DNA from: Agroathelia rolfsii
Taxonomy: Eukaryota; Basidiomycota; Agaricomycetes; Amylocorticiales; Amylocorticiaceae
Length of the DNA: 64,000 bases
Reading direction: 5' to 3'
Assembly (NCBI GenBank): GCA_018343915.1
Contig: JABRWF010000007.1
Location: 2,480,001-2,544,000, forward strand
Both the position numbers and the translations under genes were made by a program. Below are positions 1-12,039 of the stretch, in pieces; the first letter of the stretch is position 1; the number at the start of each line of letters is the position of its first letter. Below the pieces are notes generated by a model that was not told the origin of the DNA, made no database searches, and was given only the letters and a program-made list of their open reading frames with translations.

Positions 1-795
1 ACTGTTATGATGCACGCCAGTTCATTGCATGGCAAGGAACTTGAACAGCTTGAATGCTTACATATAATGATTTGTAAGGATCTAAATGGATATATGCCGT
101 TGGATTCGGCCCAGTTGCGCCATCCAACGTGGTCATGACAACATGCTTAACTAGGTTAACCGTGTGCCTCAGCTTCTATGTCTGTATGTGTGCACGGGTG
201 ATCAACAAGTTGATAGAATACGCTCCATATCAAAGGCCGATAACAATCATAACATCTCTAACGCAGTTGAGATGAGGTAAGCATCATTTTATCGGCAAGC
301 TCAGCCGCAGACCTCGGCAAGACGCCAGTCTTGTCCGGCTGATTCCGGCACTTGTCGGAGTTTAACACGCAGAAGAAATTTCCGATTATTGCTTTGAAGT
401 TCGTCCAGTCTGTATGAAGCTCGCTCGGTCAATAATACAATGCTCTACATCCACATAAAATGCTAGTTTTCTTACAGCACGGTTTCGTTGCGCCTAACGT
501 TGACTGCCAGTATTGCAGTGCCGCCGGGATGGCAAGGCACCCTTCGACCTCCATTCCCAAGTTAAACTCTCGCTAAACGCTTACCTTTTAGTAAGGTCGA
601 AATCACCGTCGGTGTATTCCGTCCATGCGCAGTCAAGCGTGGCAATATATAATCGTTCTTCATCACACAGACCAATTTGAGCAATCACTTGAGCGCCTCA
701 ACGTTGCGATTTGAAGGATACAGCAGCTCAAGGTTGAGCCGTTGAAGGACTTTATACCAGTATTTCTGTGACCATTGCTTTACATAAACCTCTCG
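1..795. other. Upstream region without a recognisable gene
   Basis: I see no convincing coding region, RNA gene or mobile element here. It ends at the proposed start codon of the acyltransferase gene and presumably contains that gene's promoter and 5' UTR. No clear TATA-like element could be assigned. Confidence 0.5.
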
Positions 796-2328
796 ATGAG
801 CTCTAGCGCTGTTACCTCCGTTGGACTGAAAGATGGTGTTACTGCTTTGAGGGGGCCAGGTGCGTCAATCCAAACGTCGTATGAATACTGCTTTCAAAGC
901 TGAAGCTAGAAACCCTGCGCAGGCCTTCTGGAATCGGTATCAACGTATCGACATGCTCTGGGATTTTATGCAGCCTTTTGTGTATCAGCCAGGCTCCAAC
1001 GAGGCGACGCAGGATTGTCCACAGGAGGAATACATGGGCTGTATTCAGCACTTCATGATATCATTTCTCAGTACCCATCGCTAGCGGTTAGCATTGTCGA
1101 CGATTTGACACCGTCTGCTCACTTTGTCCGGCTGCCCTCCATTGACCTGCGACGCGTGGTCCACACAACACATCTTCCGCCAAATGTAGACGAGACGATG
1201 CGCTCACGCATTTTAAATGAAACAATTCAGGCTCGCCTTTCTATGCGATTCGATGACCTTGGAACACTGCCACTATGGCGCCTGGTTGTCTTCCAGCCAG
1301 ATCTGGCTGACAAGGATCAAAGTGTCGATGTAACCCTTTTCGTTCACCATGGCATCACAGATGGTACGGGTGCAGTTATCGTCATTCAGGCTCTTCGAGA
1401 CGCGCTCAGCGCGCACACTCAAGCGAGCGACGAAGACGAGGAATTCAAGTACATCTTTACACCTTCGGCGACGTTAGACCTTCTACCACCTCTAGAGACC
1501 TTACATCCTCTACCCGTTTCTTGGTCGTCCCTTATACACGCCGTCTGGCGCGGTTTTTTCCCCGCCTCGCGCGATGGCTTATGGACCGGCCAGCCTATAA
1601 CGCGCTCAAACGACTGCCTTGAAAGCCGGCATACTTTCCGTATTGTGCCCACGGCTCAGATGTCCCGCCTGCTGGCTGCATGTCGTACGCACGGAACGAC
1701 ACTGACGCCATTGCTTGAAGTGCTCTCTGCGCGCTCTTTGTTCGCTGTTCTTCCTAGTACTGGGGAGGACGCGGCTAAGATGCTGAAGGGTGCTACGCCT
1801 ATCAACCTACGTGCCTTCATGGCTCCTGAGCACAAAAATGCCGTGGGCGTCTTCATTGCCTCAAGTGAATGTCTCTTTTCACGTGATGAGGTACAAGACG
1901 ATGTATGGGCAGAGGCCAGCCGCGCTGGGAGGTCTTTGACGCATACGTTGGATGACATAAAGCAGAACAGGCACATCAACACTGGTATGTACCGATATGC
2001 CGGCGACATCCGTGCTTTCCTCGAGAAACCGATCGGTCAGCCGAGGGAGATATCGTTTGAGGTTAGTAATGCGGGAGCGATTAACAGTGGAGGAGATTCA
2101 CAGAAGCAGCAGCGGGGTACATCACCGTGGCGGATATCGCGCCTGATGTTTTCACAAGGTGGAGCAGTTGTAGGCGCTGCAGTGCAATTCAACGTTTCTT
2201 CTGTTCGCGATGGGCCATTGACGATCTCGGCCGGTTGGCAAAAAGGAATAGTAGAAGATACGGTAGTGGAAGCCGCGGTGGATAGGTTGGTGTCTGCCAT
2301 AAGTGATGTGTGTTCAGGAAATCTATAG
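796..2328 (+). CDS. AATase-family acyltransferase (alcohol O-acetyltransferase / condensation-like)
   Basis: Two exons, about 796-859 and 923-2328, give 489 residues. The start ATG at 796 was chosen because splicing at GTGCGT/GCAG joins LRGP to GLLESVSTYRHALGFY, the usual 'LRPLG-LLE...RHALGFY' opening of this family. The second exon is also open upstream of 1015, so it has no ATG of its own. The CoA-acyltransferase HxxxD motif is present as HGITD (about residues 164-168), followed by DGTG. Members of this superfamily transfer acetyl or acyl groups from CoA to alcohols or other small acceptors; the substrate cannot be read from sequence. It lies about 360 bp upstream of the first S9 peptidase copy on the same strand. 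Two decayed copies of it occur at about 12.0-12.4 kb and 16.8-17.4 kb. No internal stop was seen, so this is probably the only functional copy here. Confidence 0.8.
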
Positions 2329-2689
2329 AAGTGGTCTATGTATGTTCGTATGGTCTACTCGAATATAGATCATAGATAGTATAAGTGTACTAGTGGATAT
2401 TATTAGAACTAGTGAGGGGTCGTTATTAATTTAGTGATGGATGAATTCATAGCTCGGCATGCTCCAATCGTCTGTTTGAGCAGTGCCATTACCATTGCTG
2501 TTCAACCATCACGTGTATGGCGCATCGTGCATTATTGGTCTTATACTTGATATATCGCTCCTTGACCAGATGACTCCAAGTAGGTAAACTATGATTCAAT
2601 CAACCTGGATATCTTTAAACAGGGACTTGGGGTTCAAGACTTGAATCGCTATCGTTCTGTATTGGTATATCAGTATTACGCCGATAGTC
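2329..2689. promoter_or_regulatory. Spacer with element conserved upstream of S9 copies 1, 4 and 5
   Basis: This 361-bp spacer contains an ACCAGATGACT...AAGTAGG-type stretch (about 2565-2586). Recognisable counterparts lie before copy 4 (about 12944-12974) and copy 5 (about 17777-17810), at 125-160 bp from each start codon. Flanking bases are also alignable with the copy 5 upstream region. It is either retained promoter sequence or simply shared ancestry of the duplicated unit. Confidence 0.4.
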
Positions 2690-5119
2690 ATGTCTCTCAA
2701 GAAAGCCCCCTACTACGGTACCTGGACCTCTCCCATTATATCGCATGCTATCCTACAGAAAGTACACGTCTCATGGATCCTTGATTGTTTCATCCATCCC
2801 ACGACAAATATTTCATCTCACTGACATGGATAATTATCACAGTCGATAAATATTGACGACATTATCGTTGATCCGGTCACAAAGATATATCACATCGAAG
2901 GCACCGCAAGTGGCGCATACAAGTTGGTGAACACGAGAACTGGCCATGTCATTGTTACTGGGGATGGCTGGAATGTCAAGTCGGGCGTACACGAGTATGG
3001 TGGGGGTGAGTAGATAAACACGCATCCAGCAATCTGATTCACAAATATACAGGTGCTACCATGGTAGAAGATGGTATGTTCTACTTTTCCAACTACCCTG
3101 GCCCCGTTTATTCTGTGGTCAAGGTCAAGATTGAGAGGATTACCCCTGGTTAGTACAGTCTGCCATGCTACAATAACCCTCGCATAACCACGAACTCTGA
3201 ATTCTAAAGATATGAAACAGAAAACAAGCCTTACCGCTACTCTGCATTTACCATTCACCCTATTCAGCGTAATCTTATCGTGGCCGTTATGGAAGATAAG
3301 CCCTCAAGTGTGGTAAATATGCTCGTCGTGATCGACACGAACGCCAATGGTGATACGTCGCGGCTAACCACCCTGATGACTGGTGTCGATTTCTTCATGA
3401 ACCCGAGCTTCTCGCCAGATGACAAACAATTATCCTGGCATCAGTGGTACGTACATGTGCAATGCATTCAATTATCTTGGACAACTATTAACGCATCTTG
3501 CTCCTGTTCCCAATCATAGGTACCGTTCCGATGTGCTATGGGAAGGATGCCTGTTCTACATTCAAGAAATCAAAATAAACTCAGAAGACAAGATTCAACT
3601 AGGCTATAGAAAATACTACTCCGGTAGCTCTAAAGAAGTCATAGCCTCTTCTGGAGGCTGAGTAGACGCCGAGACAGCATCTTTTAACAATGACGAATCA
3701 GAATTTTGGAATCCCCGGGTCTGGGAAGCAAAGACGAGCACGTTACGCCCTATCCTTGATAAGCTGATCGGACAAGACTTTGACAAATCTGCATGGTCCC
3801 TCGACAATGCATCCTGGTGCGTTCTGAATGTCAAAGAACACACAAGACTATCGTATGCCTATTATAATGGACATGCTGTGCTATATGTCATGAACTTCAA
3901 GTCGGGCAAGTTGACAGAAATACTGTCTTCTTATGTCGATATCGACCACTTGCGCCGCATCGACGACAACCGTTTCCTCTTCCTGGGCAGCCTGGCAGAT
4001 GCACCTTCTCATATTGCTCCAGGCAAAGTGCTGACCTCTCCCGATGGCGAATACTCGGTCACATTCGAAGTGCTCAAGTCTACCATAGACAAAGACCAGT
4101 ATCCCAAGACGATCATATCCGAGCCTGAGCCCATAATAGTCGCCGTTGACGGGGAGCCTCTCTATGCCGTTCTTTATCGTCCAAAGAATCCAGAGTACGA
4201 GGGCTCGAGTATTAAGGGCGAGTTGCCGCCGTATGTCGTGGGTGTCCATGGCGGCCCGACTTCAATGACGAACCAGGGATTGGGCTGGAGAAAGCAGTAC
4301 TATACGAGCCGTAGCTTTGCTTGGCATATCTATTTCATTTGGAAATCTATGCACTGATTGCCAGCAGAGAGGTAATGATATCAATACAATAGGCTGAACG
4401 TGAACTATCGCGGATCATCTGGCTTTGGCCGTGAATACATTCAACGCCTCGCTGGTAACTAGGAAATAGTCGACGTGTCGGGCTGCGTCACTGCTGTGGA
4501 GAGCCTCAAAAGCGATATTGACATCAAACGCGCTGCTATCTGTGGTAGGTCTTCAGGGGGCTACACGACGCTGGCAGTCCTTGCCAATGCGCCAGATCCG
4601 GACCAGAAGCTGTTCGCCTCTGGGACATCGTATTATGGCATTTCGAATCTTGTGTTATTGGCTAAGGATAGTAAGTGCACATGAAATTGTCATTCTTTGA
4701 GACATGCTCCCTAAAGCCTTTCTTTTTCACTTTTACCAATGCATAAGTTTGAGAGCCATTACATAGAAAAGCTTTTAGGTGGCACGTATGAGCAGACACC
4801 GGAAGAATATGAGGAAAGATCCCCTGTGAACAATGCAAGTAGGATTGTGTTGCCACTCCTGGTGAGCTAGAAATACTGAATGCTCTCTTGTGGGAACTGA
4901 CAACTTTTCTTGTTGAATTAGATCCTGCAAGGAACCGAGGACAAAGTCGTCCCCCCAGAGCAAGCCAAGAAGATCTATGAAGCTGCACAGAACAATCAAG
5001 GAGTTTGTGAAATGAAGTACTACGAAGGAGAGGGACACGGTTTTCGCAAGGCGGAAAACCGAAAGGATGCATTGGACAGAGAGTTGGCTTGGTATAAGCA
5101 GATTCTTAAGTTTGAATGA
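2690..5119 (+). pseudogene. S9 prolyl-oligopeptidase-type peptidase, copy 1 (two nonsense codons)
   Basis: This copy has the same multi-exon layout as copies 4 and 5: start MSLKKAPYYGTW, beta-propeller half, then alpha/beta-hydrolase half with HGGP, a nucleophile elbow read as GRSSGGY, and GTEDKVVPPEQ and GEGHGF for the Asp and His. Two tryptophan codons conserved in the other copies are stops here. TGG became TGA at 3659-3661 (after SSGG, before VDAETAS) and TGG became TAG at 4460-4462 (after RLAGN). Both are G-to-A changes. One codon is also missing in exon 2 (DPVTKIYH versus DPITKKIYH), and NHPDMPWEG has degraded to YRSDVLWEG. The first donor is GTACAC rather than the GTATGT-like form. The rest remains well conserved, so inactivation is probably recent. 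Transcription is possible but a full enzyme is not. Confidence 0.85.
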
Positions 5120-5863
5120 ACTTTTACTTTTAGTCATCTCGCTCGAGGATTGTTTGGATTATTACTATTTGGATGTATCTTCTACACGTAGTTATTGAAG
5201 CTCAGTGTAATCGGAATTGACATTGTAGTACTATTAATATGATCTTGGTATTTTAGGCACATGCTGCTTGTAAAACCGAATGACTGAGGTTGGGCAACAA
5301 TCGTTATTTTTTAGATTTTTGTAGTGTCTCATAGGCAGACATCGATGTTCACTGACGCTCACTCGGATTGGTTTTTTTTTGTGCCTTCGCCCGCACGGGC
5401 AAGCTTTTGGGGATAAACTTAGTTTCCTATCTGGTAGTCTTTAAAATTGCTGCATTAATGATGTACTGCCTTATTGTGCACGTTGCCCCCTGATCCGAGT
5501 CGTACTAGTAGAACATCATGATCTAGCCGAAGATGACCTATGGCGTCACAGCTAGTACAAGTCCATTTCACGATATACCGCATATTAATATGTATACTGA
5601 ATTACTAGTATATGCAGTAAACATGGCGAGGAAACATACAATCCGTGTGATACCGCGACTCTGCCAAGTCAACATAGTCAACCTCCACGTTAGACTTGAT
5701 CCAACATGCACTGGCATGATCCAGGAGGTGAGCGGTAAGCGCCAGGACTCTGGCTGCTAGACACTATTCATACCTTCTGAAATAGGATTCCGCATGCTTG
5801 TAGCAGTGTACAAAAAATAGCTTCAGTTGCCATTCTCTCCTATTGATATGACCATAAATTGCC
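5120..5863. other. Intergenic region between S9 copies 1 and 2
   Basis: No gene recognised. The last part (about 5700-5863) can be aligned by eye with the stretch before copy 3 (about 8360-8525): a GCATGATCCAG stretch, a CATGCTTG-type stretch, and the CTCCTATTGATATGACC / CTCCCATTGGTATGACC pair just before the start codon. Copies 2 and 3 therefore share a promoter ancestry distinct from copies 1, 4 and 5. Confidence 0.4.
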
Positions 5864-7200
5864 ATGTCTCCCAAGAAAGCTCCTTATGGCACCTGGATCA
5901 CCCGCATCACTGGCAAGTCGGACGCTATTACGCAAAACGTATGTGTTCTATAGATTCTTCACTGCTTCATTAATAAATAACTGCCGAGACACAAATGCAG
6001 CTCTTACTGACTTGGTCAATAGTTGCAGACGATAGGTGTCAGTGATATCATTGTTGATCCAGCCACAAGTGAAATATATAACATCGAAGGCACCGCAAAG
6101 GGCGTATCCAAGCCCGTGAAGACGGCTCGGATAACTGGGGAAGACATACATTATATCTGGGGATAGGTGAGATGTTAGGTCTGAGGTCCACAAATATGAC
6201 GGTGGTGAGTGCATGTACAGTGAAAATGCATTTAGTAAACTAATTTGAAATATTTTTCAATTGTCCACCGCCGTGTGACACATACACAGGCGCAGCCAAG
6301 GTAGAAGATGACGTGTTTTATTTTTTTCGACTACTCTGTTCCCACTTATACTGGGGTCAATGGCTGGATCGAAAGAATTACGCCTAGTTAGTACTTTGCC
6401 ATTCACTCTCACGCAGATCCATGAAAACTTCAAGCCTTAACATTGATAAATAATAGAAACCACGAAATAGTGCTTCGCTGCATTTGGCATTCACCCCATT
6501 CAACGCAATCTGGTTGTGGGCATCATGGAGGACCACACGGCCAACAACCCCACTCATCTAGTTAACTCGCTTGTCGTGAATGATACGAACGCAAAGGGTG
6601 ATACACCGTGCCTTGTCGTGTTGAAAATGGGTGTCGATTTCTACTTTAACCCGAGCTTCTCGCTGGACGACAGTACTTGACCTGCCATGAGTGGTATGTA
6701 GATGCGCGCACATTCAGCAGTTTCACGCAATTGTAGGAGTGCTTTTCTTCTCATAAATTATCCCCAACATAAGGAACCACCCGAATATGCTCTGGGAAAG
6801 AGTCCTGTTCTGCACCTAGGAGACCAAAATCGACGTGAAAAATAAAACCCAACGACTTGGGCAGGTTAACGGAACTCGAATCAACCTAGGCCGACATTGA
6901 CCACTTGCAACATGTCTATAACAACTGCTCCGTCTTGGCAGTATAGCAGATGGGCCTCCTTGTATTGCCCGAGGAGAACTATCCCCTACGTCCGACGGCA
7001 GCTACATGGGGACATTCGAAGTGATTAAATACGCTATGCGTGTGAATCGATACCCCAGAATTATTATGTTAATGCCCGAGCCCGAGCCTTTGAAGTTAAA
7101 TATTAGTGCATAGCCGCTCCATGTAGTTCTTTACCTTCCGAAAAATCTAGGATACAGGGCCCAAGAATTGAGAATGAATTGCCACCATGCATGCTCTAAG
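5864..7200 (+). pseudogene. S9 peptidase, copy 2 (degraded, catalytic half missing)
   Basis: Starts with MSPKKAPYGTWITRI and follows the intron/exon pattern of its neighbours for the first four exons, with stops and frameshifts. Examples are the broken equivalent of SGVQEYGGG near 6180 and a stop replacing the WHQW region near 6680. Roughly 250 bases of propeller coding sequence, between the IQLG-like segment and the SGKLTELES-like segment near 6850, have been deleted. Homology ends near 7200 at the equivalent of GELPPC, just before the HGGP oxyanion motif. The whole hydrolase domain with Ser, Asp and His is absent. Its closest relative in the array appears to be copy 3, judged by the shared upstream sequence. 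It is clearly non-functional as a peptidase. Confidence 0.85.
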
Positions 7201-7341
7201 TTTGAATTTACCTAGCCGTTTTGCATGTAATATCTCTAATCGCTGTATTCTCTCCCAAGTTCAAAATGTCAAAGTATCAACTTTAGAATGAACACAGGCT
7301 CGAAAAAAATTAGACAGCGCCCTCGGGCTCTGGCTTCCAAG

Positions 7342-7373
<32 letters not shown>

Positions 7374-8525
7374 TGTTTTTTTTTTTCCGAGAACCGGTTG
7401 GCCAGGAGAGAAAAGTCTTGTATGTACATATAGTCAAAACTGGATAAAGTGATGACACTATAAAGCCAAAACCCCGCTTAGGGCATATGTTGATATACAA
7501 GGCAGGACACACTGTCCAATGTCGGGCAATTCCTCCAGTCATGACTTTGTAAAGTAACATATAAGCCATTACTATCCTATTCAACCCCATTGGCTGTCTT
7601 CTCATCTGACGAAGGGTGGCCCGTGGGCTTGATTATACTTTTTTGTACCAACTAGTGGACAGTCATAACTCTTTTAAGCCATAGTGTCTTGGCATTATCG
7701 ATCACATGCCTTTGTCCAGGTTTGACTGTATAAGGTTCAAGAAACGTTGGATGGTCTCATCCCTCGGAAGCAAGTACACATTTGCCGCCATGGGGTCAAG
7801 TTGCAACTCCGATGCAACTTTCACTGAACATTGGATGACGCGATGACGCATCAGTATTGCATAAATGATGTATGGTGCATTAATATTATTGCCTTATTAT
7901 GTCGTCCTGTGATCATAGGTTTAATTGAATGCGGGAAACAGGATGTCCTACGACGTCGCAGGTGATGCATGTCTACTCGCGGACCTCACAAGTTTCCGTA
8001 CTAGTAGATCACGTGGTAGCCGCACTTAACCGCCGACGTCTTCAATACACCAAAACGCATAATTGAAAAAAAAAAAAAAAAACCTCAGTATAGTATAGAG
8101 CTATGCTTCTATTTAGCAAACCCAGGAATTTATTTGTCCGGCATAAAACTTGAAGGGAGTTACGAATGTGTCCAAGGACGTGGGTGGCTGAGTGTGACTA
8201 CTACGTAATTCACACGGAAACTTTTGAGATCCGCTAGTATATAGTTACTAGTCGGTGACTCTATAGAAATATATATTGAGAGCCATGTGGTAACTATAAG
8301 GACACCCGAGCTGCAACCCTCGTGATGTCCCGAGACAATTTCCAAGCCAGACGTGATCGACCATGCATGATCCAGACGGTAAACGTTGAGCGCTGAGCGC
8401 TGGGCCGTTGGCCGCTAGTTCCTATGGGGCCCATACTTATACCTCGGAAAGGGACTCTGCGTGCTTGCAGTGGTGTTCAAGATAGTTTCGGTTGGAATCC
8501 TCTCCCATTGGTATGACCAGAAGCC
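7201..8525. other. Intergenic region between S9 copies 2 and 3, with low-complexity runs
   Basis: No gene recognised. It contains a T/G-rich run of TTTTG units at about 7345-7387 and a poly-A run near 8064-8082. The part from about 7850 to 8030 resembles the region before copy 2 (about 5450-5520), including an ACTAGTAGA(T/A)CA-like stretch. The last 170 bp are homologous to the copy 2 promoter. Confidence 0.4.
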
Positions 8526-11047
8526 ATGTCTCCCAAGAAAGCTCCCTACGGCACCTGGATCTCCCACATCAAGTCCGACGCTGTCACACAGAAGGTATGC
8601 ATGTTACAGATCCTTCACTGCCTCCTTGGCGAGGGCATAGGTGCAAATGCAGCTTTCATTGACTTGGGCAATTATCACAGTCAATAGCTATTAGCGATAT
8701 CATCGTCGATCCAATCACCAAGGAAATCTATCACATTGAAGAAACCGCATGCGGCGCGTATAAGCTTGTGAAAACCATAACGGGCGAGAATATCGTAGCT
8801 GGGGATAGGTGGAATGTCAGGTCTGGGGTTCACAAATATGGCGGTGGTGAGTGGACATACAGTATATATATATATATATGCGTTTGACAAACTGATTTTA
8901 TTTATTTATTGTCCTTGTACATACGCAGGTGCGGCCAAGGTAGAAGACGATGTGTTCTACTTTTCCAACTACTCTGGCCCCGCTTATTCTATGATTAAGA
9001 ATAATGGCAGACCGCGAAGGATTACGCCCAGTCAGTACTTGCCCATGTCACATTCACTCTCACGCGGGCCTATGCAGACTTCATGTCCTAATGATGCATA
9101 ATAGAAACTAAAAAATACCGCTTCTCTGCATTCACCATCCACCCCACTCAACGCAATCTGGTTGTGGCCATCATGGAAGACCATACGAATGACGACCCCA
9201 CTCATGTGATGAACATGCTCGTTGTAATCGATACGAATGCAAAGGGTGACGCGTCCTGTCTAACTAGACTGATACATGGCGCCGACTTCTACTCCAACCC
9301 AAGCTTCTCGCCAGACGGCAAATACTTGGCTTGGCACCAGTGGTATGTACATACGCATGTATCCGATGTTTTCATGCCATCCCAAAAGTGCTTTCAATCT
9401 CATGAATTGTCCCTGATAATAGGAACCACCCGAATATGCCCTGGGAAGGAGCCTTGTTCTGCATCCAGCAAATCAAAATCGACGCGAAAGGCAGGATCCA
9501 ACTAGGCTGCATGAACACCCATATCGGTATTCCCGGCGAGGTCAACACACTCTCAGGAGGTTGGATCGACGCAGAAACGGCAACATTCAATAGTGACGAG
9601 TCTGGATTTTGGAATCCATATATCTGGGATGCACAGAAGAATAAGGACCGCCCCGCTCATGCTATCGCGGTTGACGAGGACTTTGATAAGCCTGCATGGC
9701 TCATTGACAACGCCTCGTGGTGCATTCTGAATGTCAAAGATTCAGATACCATGAGGCTATCATATGCCTATCGTCGTGGACGCACTGTGCTGTATGCCTT
9801 GGACATCAAGTCGGGAAAGTTGACGGAACTCGAGTCTCCCTACGTTGACATAGATCACTTGCGTCGCGTCGATAATAATCATTTCGTCTTCCTTGGTAGT
9901 CTATCAGATGCGCATCCTCATATCGCCCGGGGGAAAGTGTGTCCGACCCTCGACGGTGGCTACACGGTGACATTCGAAGTGCTCAAGTATACCGTGTGTG
10001 AGAACCGATGCCCCAGCAATCTCATATCAATACCCGAGTCCGAGCCTTGGAGACTCAATACTAGAGTATGGCCAATCTACGTGGTCCTCTACTGTCCAAA
10101 AAACCCGGGATACGAAGGCTCGAGCATCAAGGGTGAACTGCCACCATGCATTGTAAACGTACACGATGGTCCGGCCCGCATGGAGAATCAGAGTCTGAGC
10201 TGGGAGAAACAATATTTCACCAGCCGTGGCTTTGCCTGGTGCGCTTTCTTCATCCAGCAGCCCATGAAAATTCGATTTATTTATCAAGACAAATAATAAT
10301 AATAATTGTATAACAGGCTAGATGTGAACTGTCGTGGATCCCCTGGCTTTGGCCGTAAATATATGCAACGCCATACCGGCCAGCTGGGAATTGTTGAAGT
10401 GGCAGACTGCATCAACGCCATGATGGACCGGCAGCTCTCCTCCAAAATTGACATCGAGCGCGCCGTTATCCGCTCCAAGTCCTCGGGAGGCTTTACGGCG
10501 CTGGCAGCCGTTGCCAACGCACCAAACCCAATGGATCTGAAAGTGTTCAAAGCTGCAACGTCGTACTACGGTATTTCCAATCTTGAGTTATTAGCCCAGA
10601 GTAGTAAGCACAAGTACAATCTTCTTCCTATGAGAGATGGGGTTCTAAAGCTTTTTCCTCTTTTAAAAAAGTGCACTGGCATAAATTTGAAAGTCGCTAT
10701 CTGGAAAGGCTTTTAGGCGGCACGTATCAGGAAATACCTGGAGTTTATCGGGGCAGATCCCCCGTGAATCATGCAGATAGGATCGTAACACCGCTTCTAG
10801 TGAGTAGGAATCGCCAAACCATTTCACCGTCAAAGCTGACGATTGCTAGCTCCTGCAAGGAGAGCTTGACGAGGTTTCGCCCCTGGGTCAGGCCCAAAGG
10901 ATGCGCGATGCTATCAAGGGCAATAGAAGGATCTGTAAACTCAAGTATTACGAAGGGGAGGGACATGGTTTTGCTAATAAGGAAAATCAAAAGGATGCTT
11001 TAGAAGAAGAGCTGCATTGGTATAAAAAGATGCTCAGAATTCAATAA
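8526..11047 (+). CDS. S9 prolyl-oligopeptidase-type peptidase, copy 3 (divergent active-site surroundings)
   Basis: Eight exons are predicted with the same junctions as copy 4 (first 8526-8594; the long propeller exon ends near 10237; the hydrolase exons start near 10318). I find no stop in the spliced frame. The enzyme should cleave peptides or acyl-amino compounds by a Ser-Asp-His triad. Triad residues appear kept: Ser in SKSSGGF, Asp in GELDEVSP, His in GEGHGF. However, two otherwise invariant features are changed. HGGP before the first hydrolase exon is HDGP, and the nucleophile elbow GGSSGGY is SKSSGGF. The segment after the catalytic Asp (KVVPPEQ in other copies) is EVSPLGQ. An extra residue lies in IMEDHTNDDPTH. 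Activity may be lost or altered although the frame is open. Confidence 0.75.
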
Positions 11048-12039
11048 AATTTGCGATCTGGCGGTCTTCTTTGGGGAACAGCTACGTCTACTTTCTAGTT
11101 CCCGACTCGGAGGTTCGATATCATTGTAATTGTATCACGCGAAACCATATTAGAACTATGCGATCACATCAGCAAAGTTAAATACGGATTTTCCCTGTAC
11201 TTTGAATATATTTACATCAGTAATCTTGACTTCTAAAACGTTCAGATCAAGTCGCTTGCACTCTAGTACAAGCACTCTGAAGAAGAGCAAAGCATGTATT
11301 CAGAATGCAAAAAGGCCTTGCCTTAGCAGGCATATTAAATGGCGTATTCAAATATCTCACGGGTATTTGAGATAACCGAGCATCAAGTAGCAGAGAATGG
11401 TCGGTATATAGAGCAGCGTCACCATTCCTTGTGTAGCATGTACATGCCAATTCAATCAAACAAGCAAGCTGCCCCATAAGATGGCTTGTGTGCAGTGAGT
11501 CCGGGGAATGCGTGGACGGGTACATGTGCAAAGGCGGATGTGAGCGAACATGTGGGTATGTTTGATACAGAACGCAGATCAGTTTGAATAGATATAGCCA
11601 GTGCGGCGCATAAAAAAATGAAGGGAGTATGGTTAACAAGGATCACGATATCTAGCGGAGTCCTGCCGATGGAATGGCGCTATGGTGCAGATGATTGGGG
11701 AGGGAGGCCCGAGGGAACCGCCATGTTCATGCTGGCGTGCGTACAAGGCGAGGCGTGAGCACATTTGAGCGGCAGAGACTCGGATGAGTTCAGGCTGAAT
11801 CAAAATCAGATGCTGGAAGCCGCCCAAGTCCAAGTTCACCACTTGTTTGGACTCGGGCCTGAGAAAATGCCAGCCGACGACTCGGAAGTATAAATAAAAA
11901 CCGAGTGAATGTGAGTGGTCGAGTGAGGTCGTGGCTGAGAACTTCAAATTCAATCTGCTCGGTTGTTAGTGCTCCCTTGCACTGGCTTGCCGTATTGCAC
12001 CTTTTTTTCACACGGGACCATCTTGATAACATGATTACT
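11048..12039. other. Intergenic region downstream of S9 copy 3
   Basis: No gene recognised. Short open frames on the minus strand between 11247 and 12032 lack similarity to anything I know and are probably chance. The acyltransferase remnant begins at or near the end of this stretch and might extend further upstream beyond recognition. Confidence 0.35.

Noticed and set aside
1015..2328. Treating the acyltransferase as beginning at 1015.
   Set aside because: The codon there is TTG, the frame is open upstream with family-typical residues, and a spliced first exon from 796 gives a proper ATG.
7261..7605. 114-codon minus-strand frame between peptidase copies 2 and 3.
   Set aside because: Part of it is the translated T/G repeat (Lys/Asn run), and no homology is evident.
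8863..8879. TA run inside the second intron of peptidase copy 3 as a possible regulatory element.
   Set aside because: Simple dinucleotide microsatellite with no sign of function.
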